Shown: positions 16,328-25,700 of the stretch, one piece after another
How the letters are laid out: each line of letters starts with the position of its first letter
Position numbering within the stretch: position 1 is the stretch's first letter
Origin: Microbotryum silenes-acaulis
Taxonomy: Eukaryota > Basidiomycota > Microbotryomycetes > Microbotryales > Microbotryaceae
Assembly (NCBI GenBank): GCA_003665825.1
Contig: QPFY01000057.1
Location: forward strand, 1-27,557
Length of the DNA: 27,557 bases
Direction of reading: 5' to 3'
The notes under the pieces: model-generated
Database searches by the model: none
Told to the model about the DNA's origin: nothing
The model's input: only the letters and a program-made list of their open reading frames with translations
Program-made: the position numbers and the translations under genes

Positions 16328-17317
16328 TGTTGAATTGCATTCTGTCAAGCCTTCGAACACTTCGACATCGGACCGCCGTTTGACGGACTTGCCCGCCTTT
16401 CGCCTCGGCGCCTCGCTCCGCGCGCCTTCGCCTCCGCAAGCCTCCACCGCGCCCCCTGTCCCTCGAGCCTCGCTGCGTGATCATCGCACTCGGCCTCGTC
16501 CCTCGACCGATGTGCACCGTTCGTCAACTTGTCCACATCCCGGTCCGTCTGCCCGTCGTTGCCAGCTTTGCCTGCTCTGCCATGCTCGCCACCACGCGCC
16601 TTTGCCTCTTGGCACTTTCGCCTCGGCGCCTTCCCCGCGCCAGCCTGTTCAACTCACGCTCGCGCGCCGCCGCCTCCACATCGGAACTTAGTCGGTCTAC
16701 TTCTCCTGTCTTGCCAAGCCGTTGCCTCCGCCTAGCCACCGCCAGCTTGCCGCCACCGTCCTCATGTCTCATCGGCCATCCAGTGTATCGCCCATGCATG
16801 ACGCCCGTTGTTCGCAACCTGGATCTTGTTGCTACGGATTGCCCAGCTCACCAACACTCGACCAAGGTAGATAAGTTTCCCTTCGTGTACATCGTCCAAC
16901 ACGACACCCCTCAGAGCCTTGATGGTCCGCTTGGAGTTCGGTCTTGTAGCTTCGCATTGTGCTAGCCCAGTTTGTCTTAGCGCGGCCCCTTGCTAGAACC
17001 TCACCCGACTCGCGCGCCCCTGTGCCTTTCTTCCTCTTCTCTACCGCTTCCCAACATTAGCCAGACAGCTAATCTTCGGTAGAGAACAGGTTAGTTGCAA
17101 TCATCACACCGCTTCCCAACATTAGCTAGACCGCTAATCTTCGGTAGAGAACAGATCGTCCAGCCGCACCGTGTCCGTCTCGTCAGACTGCGTCCGTGCC
17201 GCCTCACGACTTCTCCCCCGGCCCGTCCGTCGCACACTGTAGCCACGTCGACGCTCCGCCAGTAGCCCAAGCGGTCGCTACTCCCAAGTCCGAAACCTTT
17301 TCGGCTTCCACTCAACA
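16328..17317 (+). repeat. B4 3' LTR (990 bp)
   Basis: Matches the 5' LTR except for one C fewer in the C-run near 17214. It ends CTCAACA, followed by the CTAGC duplication. Intron-like insert at 17090-17154; hairpin at 17290-17304. Confidence 0.96.
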
Positions 17318-17341
17318 CTAGCAAGGGGCCGCGCTAAGACA
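17318..17341 (-). repeat. B3 LTR, right fragment
   Basis: Starts with the right CTAGC duplication of B4 (17318-17322) and continues the B3 LTR (AAGGGGCCGCGCTAAGACA) until the A6 LTR end at 17342. AGACA (17337-17341) should be the left TSD of A6. Confidence 0.92.
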
Positions 17342-17507
17342 TATTCGATCAACTCTACTACGTCAGCGATGTAGTTATAGCCAAGAGTGATGAATCTCAT
17401 TTCAACATACCTATTCGATCAACTCTACTACGTCAGCGATGTAGTTATAGCCAAGAGTGATGAATAGGAAGCTAACAGTAAGGGAGCCGCGCGCCCCAAG
17501 TCCTCAG
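17342..17507 (-). repeat. A6 LTR fragment (166 bp)
   Basis: Reverse-strand end of a family A LTR with both tail units (spacer ending in G as in A5) and a private change (AAGCTAAC for AATCTAAC). It is cut at CCTCAG by the A2 5' LTR; CTCAG (17503-17507) should be the left TSD of A2. With the A2 5' LTR (17671-17836) it forms an inverted repeat of 166-bp arms around a 163-bp centre. Confidence 0.92.
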
Positions 17508-17836
17508 TGTGAGGAATCCACTCTCCGCTCGGGTCAGGACTTAGGCGCGCGGAGCGAGCCGGGCGCATCGGCCCAGGACTTAGGCGCGCGGAGCGAGCCG
17601 GGCGCATCGGCCCAGGACTTAGGCGCGCGCAGCGAGCCTGGCACATTGGCTCAGCCCCGAGGCTCGCTGGCTGAGGACTTGGGGCGCGCGGCTCCCTTAC
17701 TGTTAGATTCCTATTCATCACTCTTGGCTATAACTACATCGCTGACGTAGTAGAGTTGATCGAATAGGTATGTTGAAATGATATTCATCACTCTTGGCTA
17801 TAACTACATCGCTGACGTAGTAGAGTTGATCGAATA
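17508..17836 (+). repeat. A2 5' LTR (329 bp)
   Basis: TGTGAGGAATCC...TTGATCGAATA. It holds 39-bp repeats at 17535-17573, 17574-17612 and (diverged) 17613-17651, then the 54-bp tail units at 17713-17766 and 17783-17836 separated by GGTATGTTGAAATGAT. Each tail unit contains GGCTATAACTAC (TATA-like) and CTGACGTAG (a bZIP/CRE-like half site within a CTAC...GTAG hairpin). Confidence 0.97.
17535..17651 (+). repeat. 39-bp tandem repeats in the family A LTR
   Basis: Two perfect 39-bp units beginning CAGGACTTAGGCGCGCGGAG and a third diverged unit. In the 3' LTR the gag-pol frame reads them as the 13-residue repeat [13 protein letters not shown]. Confidence 0.9.
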
Positions 17837-17837
17837 G
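17768..17837 (+). repeat. Intron-like duplicated insert at the end of the family A LTR (70 bp)
   Basis: After CGAATAG comes GTATGTTGAAATGAT, then a perfect copy of the upstream 54 bp, ending CGAATAG. The 5' hexamer GTATGT is a common fungal 5' splice site, CTGAC lies about 22-26 bases before the end, and the segment ends TAG. Removing it gives the 259-bp single-unit LTR seen in A3. The last G is the first PBS base. Confidence 0.75.
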
Positions 17838-17848
17838 GTTATAAGCCC
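17837..17848 (+). other. Primer-binding site of A2
   Basis: GGTTATAAGCCC adjoining the LTR; the primer is probably a half-tRNA cut in the anticodon loop. Confidence 0.85.
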
Positions 17849-17930
17849 ACGAGCTACCAGCCCCGCCGCTTGAAATTTTTCCCTCGAGCCCAGCCACTCG
17901 AGCCGCCCCAGCCCATCGCACCATCGCAGC
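17849..17930 (+). other. A2 leader between PBS and gag start
   Basis: 82 bases with no coding sequence. It contains paired CTCGAG words (CCCTCGAGCCC and CACTCGAGCC) that could form a small stem, a possible packaging or dimerisation element. The first ATG after the LTR is the gag start at 17931. Confidence 0.4.
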
Positions 17931-20900
17931 ATGGACAGCTCCCCCGCCCCGCCTTCGCCCCCCAGGGACATCAGCTCCCCTGACCCTTCGATCAGCGTGC
18001 AAATCGCCACGCTACAGGCACAGCTTGCCGCTCTACAGGCCTCACAGCCCCCTGCCGCCGCCGCCGCCTCCCCGCCCGTCACTGCCACGCAGGCAAACAC
18101 CGCCACCGCATCAAAAGTCGTGTTCCCCAAGCACGCTCGCCTTGACGGCCCTAAGTCGTTTACAAACTGGTTACGTCAACTCCGTCTCGCGCTTCCAAAT
18201 CAAGCCCGTGGTTACGTTCTTGACGGTGTCATTCCCCCGACGTGGACGGCCGACCAGCTTGCCGCCCGTGACGACGCCGCGCGTGAAATCATCGTTGGCT
18301 CGATCGACTCAGCCGACGTCTCAGCCACCCTCGACACCATCCCCAGCGACGACCTGTCGGCACCACGCATCTTCGCCGCACTCAAGGCTCGTTTCGCACC
18401 GGACGACGCCACTCGTACCCTCGAGTTGTTCGCCCGCCTTTGGGACTTCAGGAAGATGCCTGCCTCCGTCGAGGCGTACGACACGTGGCTCCGTGAATAC
18501 ATGTCGATCGCGCAGGAAATCCGCGACGCCAAAACCTCGCTCAACGACGTGCTCGCCACTCACGTGCTCGCCATGGTCCCACCCTGCCTCGACAGCTTCC
18601 GACTCACGTTCACGGACGAGCAGCGCAACCAACGCGACCTCCCGGAACTCACGACGCTGACGGATCGCATTCGCATCCAGCTTCGCTCGGCGGGACTCTC
18701 GTCATCGCACTCGGCCATGCTCGCCACCGCCTCCCCTTGTCCCGCCTGCCGCGCCCCCGGCCACCGTCTGCGCGACTGCACCTCACGGGCGACACACCCG
18801 CCCGCCGGCCCCTGCCGCCGCTGCCACAAGAAAGGTCACTGGGCCCTCGACTGCAAGCACCGGGGCGAACAGAAACACACCGGCGACGACAACCAGGACG
18901 ACACGTCTCTCCCCGCCGCTCAACAGCCTAACATCGGCTATTTCGCCTCCTGCCTGTTCGCTCGCCGGCAACTCCCGACTGACGCCTTTGTAGTCGACTC
19001 GGGCGCCACGGCACACATGGTCGCCGATCGCTCTCTATTCACGGCTTATCGCCAGACGGCGCACACCAAGATCGGCGGCATCGCCGGCGGTATCACGGCC
19101 ATTGGTATGGGGGACGTAGCGTTCGTTGCCAAGACCGGACATCCGATCACGCTGCGTGGCGTTCTGCACACGCCGGGCCTCCACGTCAACCTCCTCTCTG
19201 TTTCTCGCCTCTGCGACACCGACCGCGTTCGACTCGCCTTCACCAGCGACGGCATCGACATCGCCAAGGACGGCCAGGCCATTGCTCACGGTACCAGGGT
19301 TAACGACGGTCTCTACCTTTTGGACGCGGATCACACCAAGTGTCAGCAGCTTGCCCTTCTCTCGCGTTCTGAGTCTACCGTGCCCCTGCTTACCCTTCAC
19401 CGCTGCCTCGGCCATCTTGCCCCATCCTCTATACAGAAGATGATCGCCGCAGGTTTGCTGGACGGGTTTGGGGCCGGGTACAGTGACAAAGACGTAGAGG
19501 AGTTTGTTTGCAATGCTTGCCTTGGTTCCAAAGGCCACCGTCTTCCTTTTCCCGACTCTGAGTCGCATTCCCCCGAGAGACTCGGCCTCGTGCACAGCGA
19601 TGTCCTTTCGTTCCCCACTCCGTCCTTGACCGGGAAGCGCTACCTTGTCACATTTCTTGACGACCACTCTCGCAAACTCTGGGCATACGCGATCGATCAC
19701 AAAAGCGACGTCTTCCCGACCTTCCAGACTTGGCTCGCCGAAGTGGAGTTAGAGACGAACGCGCGTTTAAAAACCCTTCGCACTGACAACGGCGGGGAGT
19801 ACCGATCGAACGCATTCACGGAGTTCTGCAAGTCCAGGGGCATTCGTCGTCAATACTCTATCCCCTACACACCTCAGCAAAACGGTCGTGCCGAACGTGT
19901 CAATCTCTCCATTGTCGAGGGCATCCTCGCCCTCCTTGCTGACTCCCATCTGCCGGCCACCTTTTGGGATGAAGCGGCTGCGTACTTCGTTTATTGCAAA
20001 AACAGGTGCTCACACTCAGCTTTGGCCAAACAGACTCCAGAATCCGTTTGGAACGGCCGACGCACCACCACCACCGCCCTCCACCCGTTCGGCTGCGCGG
20101 CCTGGCTCACGGTCGCGCCGGACCTTCGCAGCAAGCTCGACCCCAAGGCCGCGCGCGTGATCTTCACCGGTTACGACCTCGCCTCCAAGGCTTTCCGTTT
20201 CTTCGACCATTATACCAACAAGGTTGTGATTGGCCGAAATGCCACCTTCCTCGACGACGACTTCCCCGGCCTCCCAATCAACACGCCCGTCGATGTGGAC
20301 AACACCGAACGCCAGTTCGTCATTCCCGCCGACACGCCCGCCCCCGCCGTCAAGACGAGGACCCCACTAGTAAGGTCGGCGCACATGGACGTCTCATCCT
20401 CTCTTGATGATTCTGCCATGAGCGCCGTTGACGTGGCCCCAGGGTACACTGGCGGATCCTTACTTAATTCTACAGATATCAGCCCCTCGCCGTCCCCGTC
20501 GCTTGTCCCGCTTTCGTCGCCCGCCACGTCCTCGGCCGGAGGACCGTCCCTCGATGACTCGGACGACCCGCTTGACCTCCTCAACTCCAACACCGCGGTT
20601 CGCCTCAACCTGATGGACGTACATCGATCCGACGACGACACCCTGGTGACGCCCGCACCCGCCATTGCCCCCGCTGAACAGCCCTCCGATGACGACTCCC
20701 CTGATGAGATCGATTTCCTCTCTCGCCACCACCGCGCCTTCATCGCCACAGACGACGACGACCCCACCCTCGACGCCATCGAGCCCGTCAAGTCGATTAC
20801 TAGCGATCCTCAGACCTGGCGCGAAGCAATGTCCAGCGACGAGCACGACATCTGGGCTCAGGCTGCCGCCGCCGAGTTCACCGCCATGCGCGACGACTTC

Positions 20901-22649
20901 AAGGTGTTCACCATCGAGCCTCGATCCTCCGTACCACCGGGCGCCACTATCGTCACCTCCAAGTTCGTCTGGAAGACCAAACGCGACGCACGCGGCGAAG
21001 TCACGGGGCACAAGGCACGTCTCGTAGCGCAAGGTAACCGACAACGCGACGGCATCGACTTCTCGGAGACTTTCGCACCCGTCGCCCGGTTCTCCTCCAT
21101 TCGCTGCCTCCTTGCCCTCGCCGCTGCCAATGGTTACCACGTTCATCAGGCCGACATCGACAAGGCTTACCTCCACGGCGAGCTCGATCACGATATCTGG
21201 ATGACGACGCCACGAGGTTTCGACTTCCCAAGTGATAAGATTCTCCGCCTGCGGCGCTCAATCTACGGTCTCAAGCAGGCCGGTCGCATCTGGAATCGCC
21301 ACATTGACACATCACTCAGGAGTCTCGGGTACAAGGCAACGGGCACTGATCACTGCATTTACTCTCACATTGATGATCAGCAACGGCCCCATTATATCGC
21401 CTTGTATGTCGACGATCTCCTCATTGTCAGCCCCGCCCTCGACGAGATCGAACGCGTCATCTCCGGCCTCGAACAACGATACGGCGTCAAACGACTCGGC
21501 CCCGCGGAATACATCCTCGGCATCCAAATCCGCCGCCTGGACGACGGCTCCATTGCCCTATCCCAGGAACGCTACATCATGGACGTGCTCGCCCGGTTTC
21601 ACTTCGACACCACGACACGCGGCGCTACGGTGCCAATGACGCCCGGCCTCTCGCTCACGGCAGTTCCGGGTCAAGGAACGGAGCGCATTCGATCGTGGTA
21701 CCTACAAGCCATTGGCTCCCTCCTGTACATTTCCCTTGGCACTCGACCCGACATTGCCTTCGCCGTCTCGTACTTGTCCCGGTTCGCCAACAACCCTGGC
21801 CGCCGTCATTGGATTGCCGTCAAACACGTCCTTCGCTACCTTCGCGCCACGTACCGCGATGAGCTACTCTACGCCCGCGGTCCAGCCAAAGTTACGGGTG
21901 TGGTTGGGTATTCCGATGCGAACTGGGGTGCCTGCGTCGACACGTCCATCTCCACAATGGGCTTCGTCTTTTACTTGGCCGGCTCCGCCGTCTCTTGGTC
22001 ATCGAAGCGTCAGACTCGGGTGGCGGATTCCACCACTGATGCCGAATACCTCGCCTTGTCGCACGCTGGTAAGGAAGCGATTTACCTTACGCAACTCCTC
22101 TCCGAGCTCCACGTTCGCCCGATCGATGCAGCTCACATCTTCACCGACAACGAGGCCGCGGCCGCCGTCGCTCACGACCCCGTTCGCACCTCCGGCACTC
22201 GACACATACGCCTCCGCGAGCATTTTGTCCGCGACATGGTCAACCGAGGCGATATCTCCCTCTCACACGTTGGCACAGCGGACATGGTTGCGGACCTATT
22301 CACCAAAGCGCTGGGTCCCAAGATTTTTGGTATACATTGCTATGCTCTAGGCCTCCGGACGCGGCACCCACGGCTCAAGTCTACCTCGCGTTCGCGTGGG
22401 GGGGGGTGTGAGGAATCCACTCTCCGCTCGGGTCAGGACTTAGGCGCGCGGAGCGAGCCGGGCGCATCGGCCCAGGACTTAGGCGCGCGGAGCGAGCCGG
22501 GCGCATCGGCCCAGGACTTAGGCGCGCGCAGCGAGCCTGGCACATTGGCTCAGCCCCGAGGCTCGCTGGCTGAGGACTTGGGGCGCGCGGCTCCCTTACT
22601 GTTAGATTCCTATTCATCACTCTTGGCTATAACTACATCGCTGACGTAG
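17931..22649 (+). CDS. Copia gag-pol polyprotein, intact (A2)
   Basis: One 1572-residue ORF encoding all functions for retrotransposition in virus-like particles. Gag occupies about 1-310, with a copia gag core ([15 protein letters not shown] near 70-85) and two CX2CX4HX4C knuckles (270-283 and 295-308). The protease active site is D356-S-G-A. The integrase zinc region is H490, H495, C527, C530; the catalytic residues are D557 (HSDV), D619 (RTDNGGEY) and E655 (NGRAER), an exact D,D35E spacing. An acidic Ser/Pro linker follows. RT: D1075 in [11 protein letters not shown] and D1161/D1162 in YVDD. RNase H: D1329, E1372, D1406. There is no frameshift between gag and pol. Residue 1493 onward is encoded by the 3' LTR and consists of 13-residue repeats; the real end depends on the G-run length. 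The start is the first ATG after the PBS. Confidence 0.97.
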   Translation: MDSSPAPPSPPRDISSPDPSISVQIATLQAQLAALQASQPPAAAAASPPVTATQANTATASKVVFPKHARLDGPKSFTNWLRQLRLALPNQARGYVLDGVIPPTWTADQLAARDDAAREIIVGSIDSADVSATLDTIPSDDLSAPRIFAALKARFAPDDATRTLELFARLWDFRKMPASVEAYDTWLREYMSIAQEIRDAKTSLNDVLATHVLAMVPPCLDSFRLTFTDEQRNQRDLPELTTLTDRIRIQLRSAGLSSSHSAMLATASPCPACRAPGHRLRDCTSRATHPPAGPCRRCHKKGHWALDCKHRGEQKHTGDDNQDDTSLPAAQQPNIGYFASCLFARRQLPTDAFVVDSGATAHMVADRSLFTAYRQTAHTKIGGIAGGITAIGMGDVAFVAKTGHPITLRGVLHTPGLHVNLLSVSRLCDTDRVRLAFTSDGIDIAKDGQAIAHGTRVNDGLYLLDADHTKCQQLALLSRSESTVPLLTLHRCLGHLAPSSIQKMIAAGLLDGFGAGYSDKDVEEFVCNACLGSKGHRLPFPDSESHSPERLGLVHSDVLSFPTPSLTGKRYLVTFLDDHSRKLWAYAIDHKSDVFPTFQTWLAEVELETNARLKTLRTDNGGEYRSNAFTEFCKSRGIRRQYSIPYTPQQNGRAERVNLSIVEGILALLADSHLPATFWDEAAAYFVYCKNRCSHSALAKQTPESVWNGRRTTTTALHPFGCAAWLTVAPDLRSKLDPKAARVIFTGYDLASKAFRFFDHYTNKVVIGRNATFLDDDFPGLPINTPVDVDNTERQFVIPADTPAPAVKTRTPLVRSAHMDVSSSLDDSAMSAVDVAPGYTGGSLLNSTDISPSPSPSLVPLSSPATSSAGGPSLDDSDDPLDLLNSNTAVRLNLMDVHRSDDDTLVTPAPAIAPAEQPSDDDSPDEIDFLSRHHRAFIATDDDDPTLDAIEPVKSITSDPQTWREAMSSDEHDIWAQAAAAEFTAMRDDFKVFTIEPRSSVPPGATIVTSKFVWKTKRDARGEVTGHKARLVAQGNRQRDGIDFSETFAPVARFSSIRCLLALAAANGYHVHQADIDKAYLHGELDHDIWMTTPRGFDFPSDKILRLRRSIYGLKQAGRIWNRHIDTSLRSLGYKATGTDHCIYSHIDDQQRPHYIALYVDDLLIVSPALDEIERVISGLEQRYGVKRLGPAEYILGIQIRRLDDGSIALSQERYIMDVLARFHFDTTTRGATVPMTPGLSLTAVPGQGTERIRSWYLQAIGSLLYISLGTRPDIAFAVSYLSRFANNPGRRHWIAVKHVLRYLRATYRDELLYARGPAKVTGVVGYSDANWGACVDTSISTMGFVFYLAGSAVSWSSKRQTRVADSTTDAEYLALSHAGKEAIYLTQLLSELHVRPIDAAHIFTDNEAAAAVAHDPVRTSGTRHIRLREHFVRDMVNRGDISLSHVGTADMVADLFTKALGPKIFGIHCYALGLRTRHPRLKSTSRSRGGGCEESTLRSGQDLGARSEPGASAQDLGARSEPGASAQDLGARSEPGTLAQPRGSLAEDLGRAAPLLLDSYSSLLAITTSLT
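22398..22406 (+). other. Polypurine tract of A2 (G9)
   Basis: Run of nine G directly before the 3' LTR. The run is G8 in A0, G10 in A1 and G8 in A3, which changes the reading frame across the LTR boundary. Confidence 0.85.
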
Positions 22650-22735
22650 TAGAGTTGATCGAATAGGTATGTTGAAATGATATTCATCACTCTTGGCTAT
22701 AACTACATCGCTGACGTAGTAGAGTTGATCGAATA
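22407..22735 (+). repeat. A2 3' LTR (329 bp)
   Basis: Looks identical to the 5' LTR; both tail units are present. It is followed directly by TCACAGCCC, which is interior gag sequence of A3. Confidence 0.97.
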
Positions 22736-25700
22736 TCACAGCCCCCTGCCGCCGCCGCCGCCTCCCCGCCCGTCACTGCCACGCAGGCAAACACCGCCAC
22801 CGCATCAAAAGTCGTGTTCCCCAAGCACGCTCGCCTTGACGGCCCTAAGTCGTTTACAAACTGGTTACGTCAACTCCGTCTCGCGCTTCCAAATCAAGCC
22901 CGTGGTTACGTTCTTGACGGTGTCATTCCCCCGACGTGGACGGCCGACCAGCTTGCCGCCCGTGACGACGCCGCGCGTGAAATCATCGTTGGCTCGATCG
23001 ACTCAGCCGACGTCTCAGCCACCCTCGACACCATCCCCAGCGACGACCTGTCGGCACCACGCATCTTCGCCGCACTCAAGGCTCGTTTCGCACCGGACGA
23101 CGCCACTCGTACCCTCGAGTTGTTCGCCCGCCTTTGGGACTTCAGGAAGATGCCTGCCTCCGTCGAGGCGTACGACACGTGGCTCCGTGAATACATGTCG
23201 ATCGCGCAGGAAATCCGCGACGCCAAAACCTCGCTCAACGACGTGCTCGCCACTCACGTGCTCGCCATGGTCCCACCCTGCCTCGACAGCTTCCGACTCA
23301 CGTTCACGGACGAGCAGCGCAACCAACGCGACCTCCCGGAACTCACGACGCTGACGGATCGCATTCGCATCCAGCTTCGCTCGGCGGGACTCTCGTCATC
23401 GCACTCGGCCATGCTCGCCACCGCCTCCCCTTGTCCCGCCTGCCGCGCCCCCAGCCACCGTCTGCGCGACTGCACCTCACGGGCGACACACCCGCCCGCC
23501 GGCCCCTGCCGCCGCTGCCACAAGAAAGGTCACTGGGCCCTCGACTGCAAGCACCGGGGCGAACAGAAACACACCGGCGACGACAACCAGGACGACACGT
23601 CTCTCCCCGCCGCTCAACAGCCTAACATCGGCTATTTCGCCTCCTGCCTGTTCGCTCGCCGGCAACTCCCGACTGACGCCTTTGTAGTCGACTCGGGCGC
23701 CACGGCACACATGGTCGCCGATCGCTCTCTATTCACGGCTTATCGCCAGACGGCGCACACCAAGATCGGCGGCATCGCCGGCGGTATCACGGCCATTGGT
23801 ATGGGGGACGTAGCGTTCGTTGCCAAGACCGGACATCCGATCACGCTGCGTGGCGTTCTGCACACGCCGGGCCTCCACGTCAACCTCCTCTCTGTTTCTC
23901 GCCTCTGCGACACCGACCGCGTTCGACTCGCCTTCACCAGCGACGGCATCGACATCGCCAAGGACGGCCAGGCCATTGCTCACGGTACCAGGGTTAACGA
24001 CGGTCTCTACCTTTTGGACGCGGATCACACCAAGTGTCAGCAGCTTGCCCTTCTCTCGCGTTCTGAGTCTACCGTGCCCCTGCTTACCCTTCACCGCTGC
24101 CTCGGCCATCTTGCCCCATCCTCTATACAGAAGATGATCGCCGCAGGTTTGCTGGACGGGTTTGGGGCCGGGTACAGTGACAAAGACGTAGAGGAGTTTG
24201 TTTGCAATGCTTGCCTTGGTTCCAAAGGCCACCGTCTTCCTTTTCCCGACTCTGAGTCGCATTCCCCCGAGAGACTCGGCCTCGTGCACAGCGATGTCCT
24301 TTCGTTCCCCACTCCGTCCTTGACCGGGAAGCGCTACCTTGTCACATTTCTTGACGACCACTCTCGCAAACTCTGGGCATACGCGATCGATCACAAAAGC
24401 GACGTCTTCCCGACCTTCCAGACTTGGCTCGCCGAAGTGGAGTTAGAGACGAACGCGCGTTTAAAAACCCTTCGCACTGACAACGGCGGGGAGTACCGAT
24501 CGAACGCATTCACGGAGTTCTGCAAGTCCAGGGGCATTCGTCGTCAATACTCTATCCCCTACACACCTCAGCAAAACGGTCGTGCCGAACGTGTCAATCT
24601 CTCCATTGTCGAGGGCATCCTCGCCCTCCTTGCTGACTCCCATCTGCCGGCCACCTTTTGGGATGAAGCGGCTGCGTACTTCGTTTATTGCAAAAACAGG
24701 TGCTCACACTCAGCTTTGGCCAAACAGACTCCAGAATCCGTTTGGAACGGCCGACGCACCACCACCACCGCCCTCCACCCGTTCGGCTGCGCGGCCTGGC
24801 TCACGGTCGCGCCGGACCTTCGCAGCAAGCTCGACCCCAAGGCCGCGCGCGTGATCTTCACCGGTTACGACCTCGCCTCCAAGGCTTTCCGTTTCTTCGA
24901 CCATTATACCAACAAGGTTGTGATTGGCCGAAATGCCACCTTCCTCGACGACGACTTCCCCGGCCTCCCAATCAACACGCCCGTCGATGTGGACAACACC
25001 GAACGCCAGTTCGTCATTCCCGCCGACACGCCCGCCCCCGCCGTCAAGACGAGGACCCCACTAGTAAGGTCGGCGCACATGGACGTCTCATCCTCTCTTG
25101 ATGATTCTGCCATGAGCGCCGTTGACGTGGCCCCAGGGTACACTGGCGGATCCTTACTTAATTCTACAGATATCAGCCCCTCGCCGTCCCCGTCGCTTGT
25201 CCCGCTTTCGTCGCCCGCCACGTCCTCGGCCGGAGGACCGTCCCTCGATGACTCGGACGACCCGCTTGACCTCCTCAACTCCAACACCGCGGTTCGCCTC
25301 AACCTGATGGACGTACATCGATCCGACGACGACACCCTGGTGACGCCCGCACCCGCCATTGCCCCCGCTGAACAGCCCTCCGATGACGACTCCCCTGATG
25401 AGATCGATTTCCTCTCTCGCCACCACCGCGCCTTCATCGCCACAGACGACGACGACCCCACCCTCGACGCCATCGAGCCCGTCAAGTCGATTACTAGCGA
25501 TCCTCAGACCTGGCGCGAAGCAATGTCCAGCGACGAGCACGACATCTGGGCTCAGGCTGCCGCCGCCGAGTTCACCGCCATGCGCGACGACTTCAAGGTG
25601 TTCACCATCGAGCCTCGATCCTCCGTACCACCGGGCGCCACTATCGTCACCTCCAAGTTCGTCTGGAAGACCAAACGCGACGCACGCGGCGAAGTCACGG

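Larger units (their letters stand above)
14750..17317 (+). mobile_element. B4: compact non-autonomous LTR retrotransposon (2568 bp)
   Basis: Complete element with a 991-bp 5' LTR, PBS, 587-bp interior, G7 polypurine tract, 990-bp 3' LTR and a perfect CTAGC duplication. The only LTR difference I see is one C in a C-run (C6 at 15628-15633 against C5), so it inserted very recently. It has no protease, integrase or RT and must be moved in trans. Structurally it resembles a terminal-repeat retrotransposon in miniature, but with long LTRs and a small ORF. It shares TGTTGAATT/CAACA ends and an identical 12-nt PBS with family C. Confidence 0.95.
17508..22735 (+). mobile_element. Copia element A2, full length and apparently intact (5228 bp)
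   Basis: The reference copy of family A in this window: LTRs 17508-17836 and 22407-22735 with no visible difference, PBS at 17837, one uninterrupted gag-pol ORF and a G9 polypurine tract. The element looks recently inserted and coding-competent. The 5-bp flanks do not match (CTCAG left, TCACA right), and the flanking sequences come from two different contexts, so the copy in this assembly is probably a recombinant or a mis-join. Confidence 0.97.

Noticed and set aside
17535..17651. Regular 39-bp repeats that could suggest a CRISPR array
   Set aside because: The units are directly adjacent without spacers and belong to an LTR in a eukaryotic retrotransposon.
22814..22816. GTG as start of the A3 protein
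   Set aside because: The frame is open upstream to 22736 and aligns with A2 from residue 38. GTG is simply the codon of a Val inside gag.
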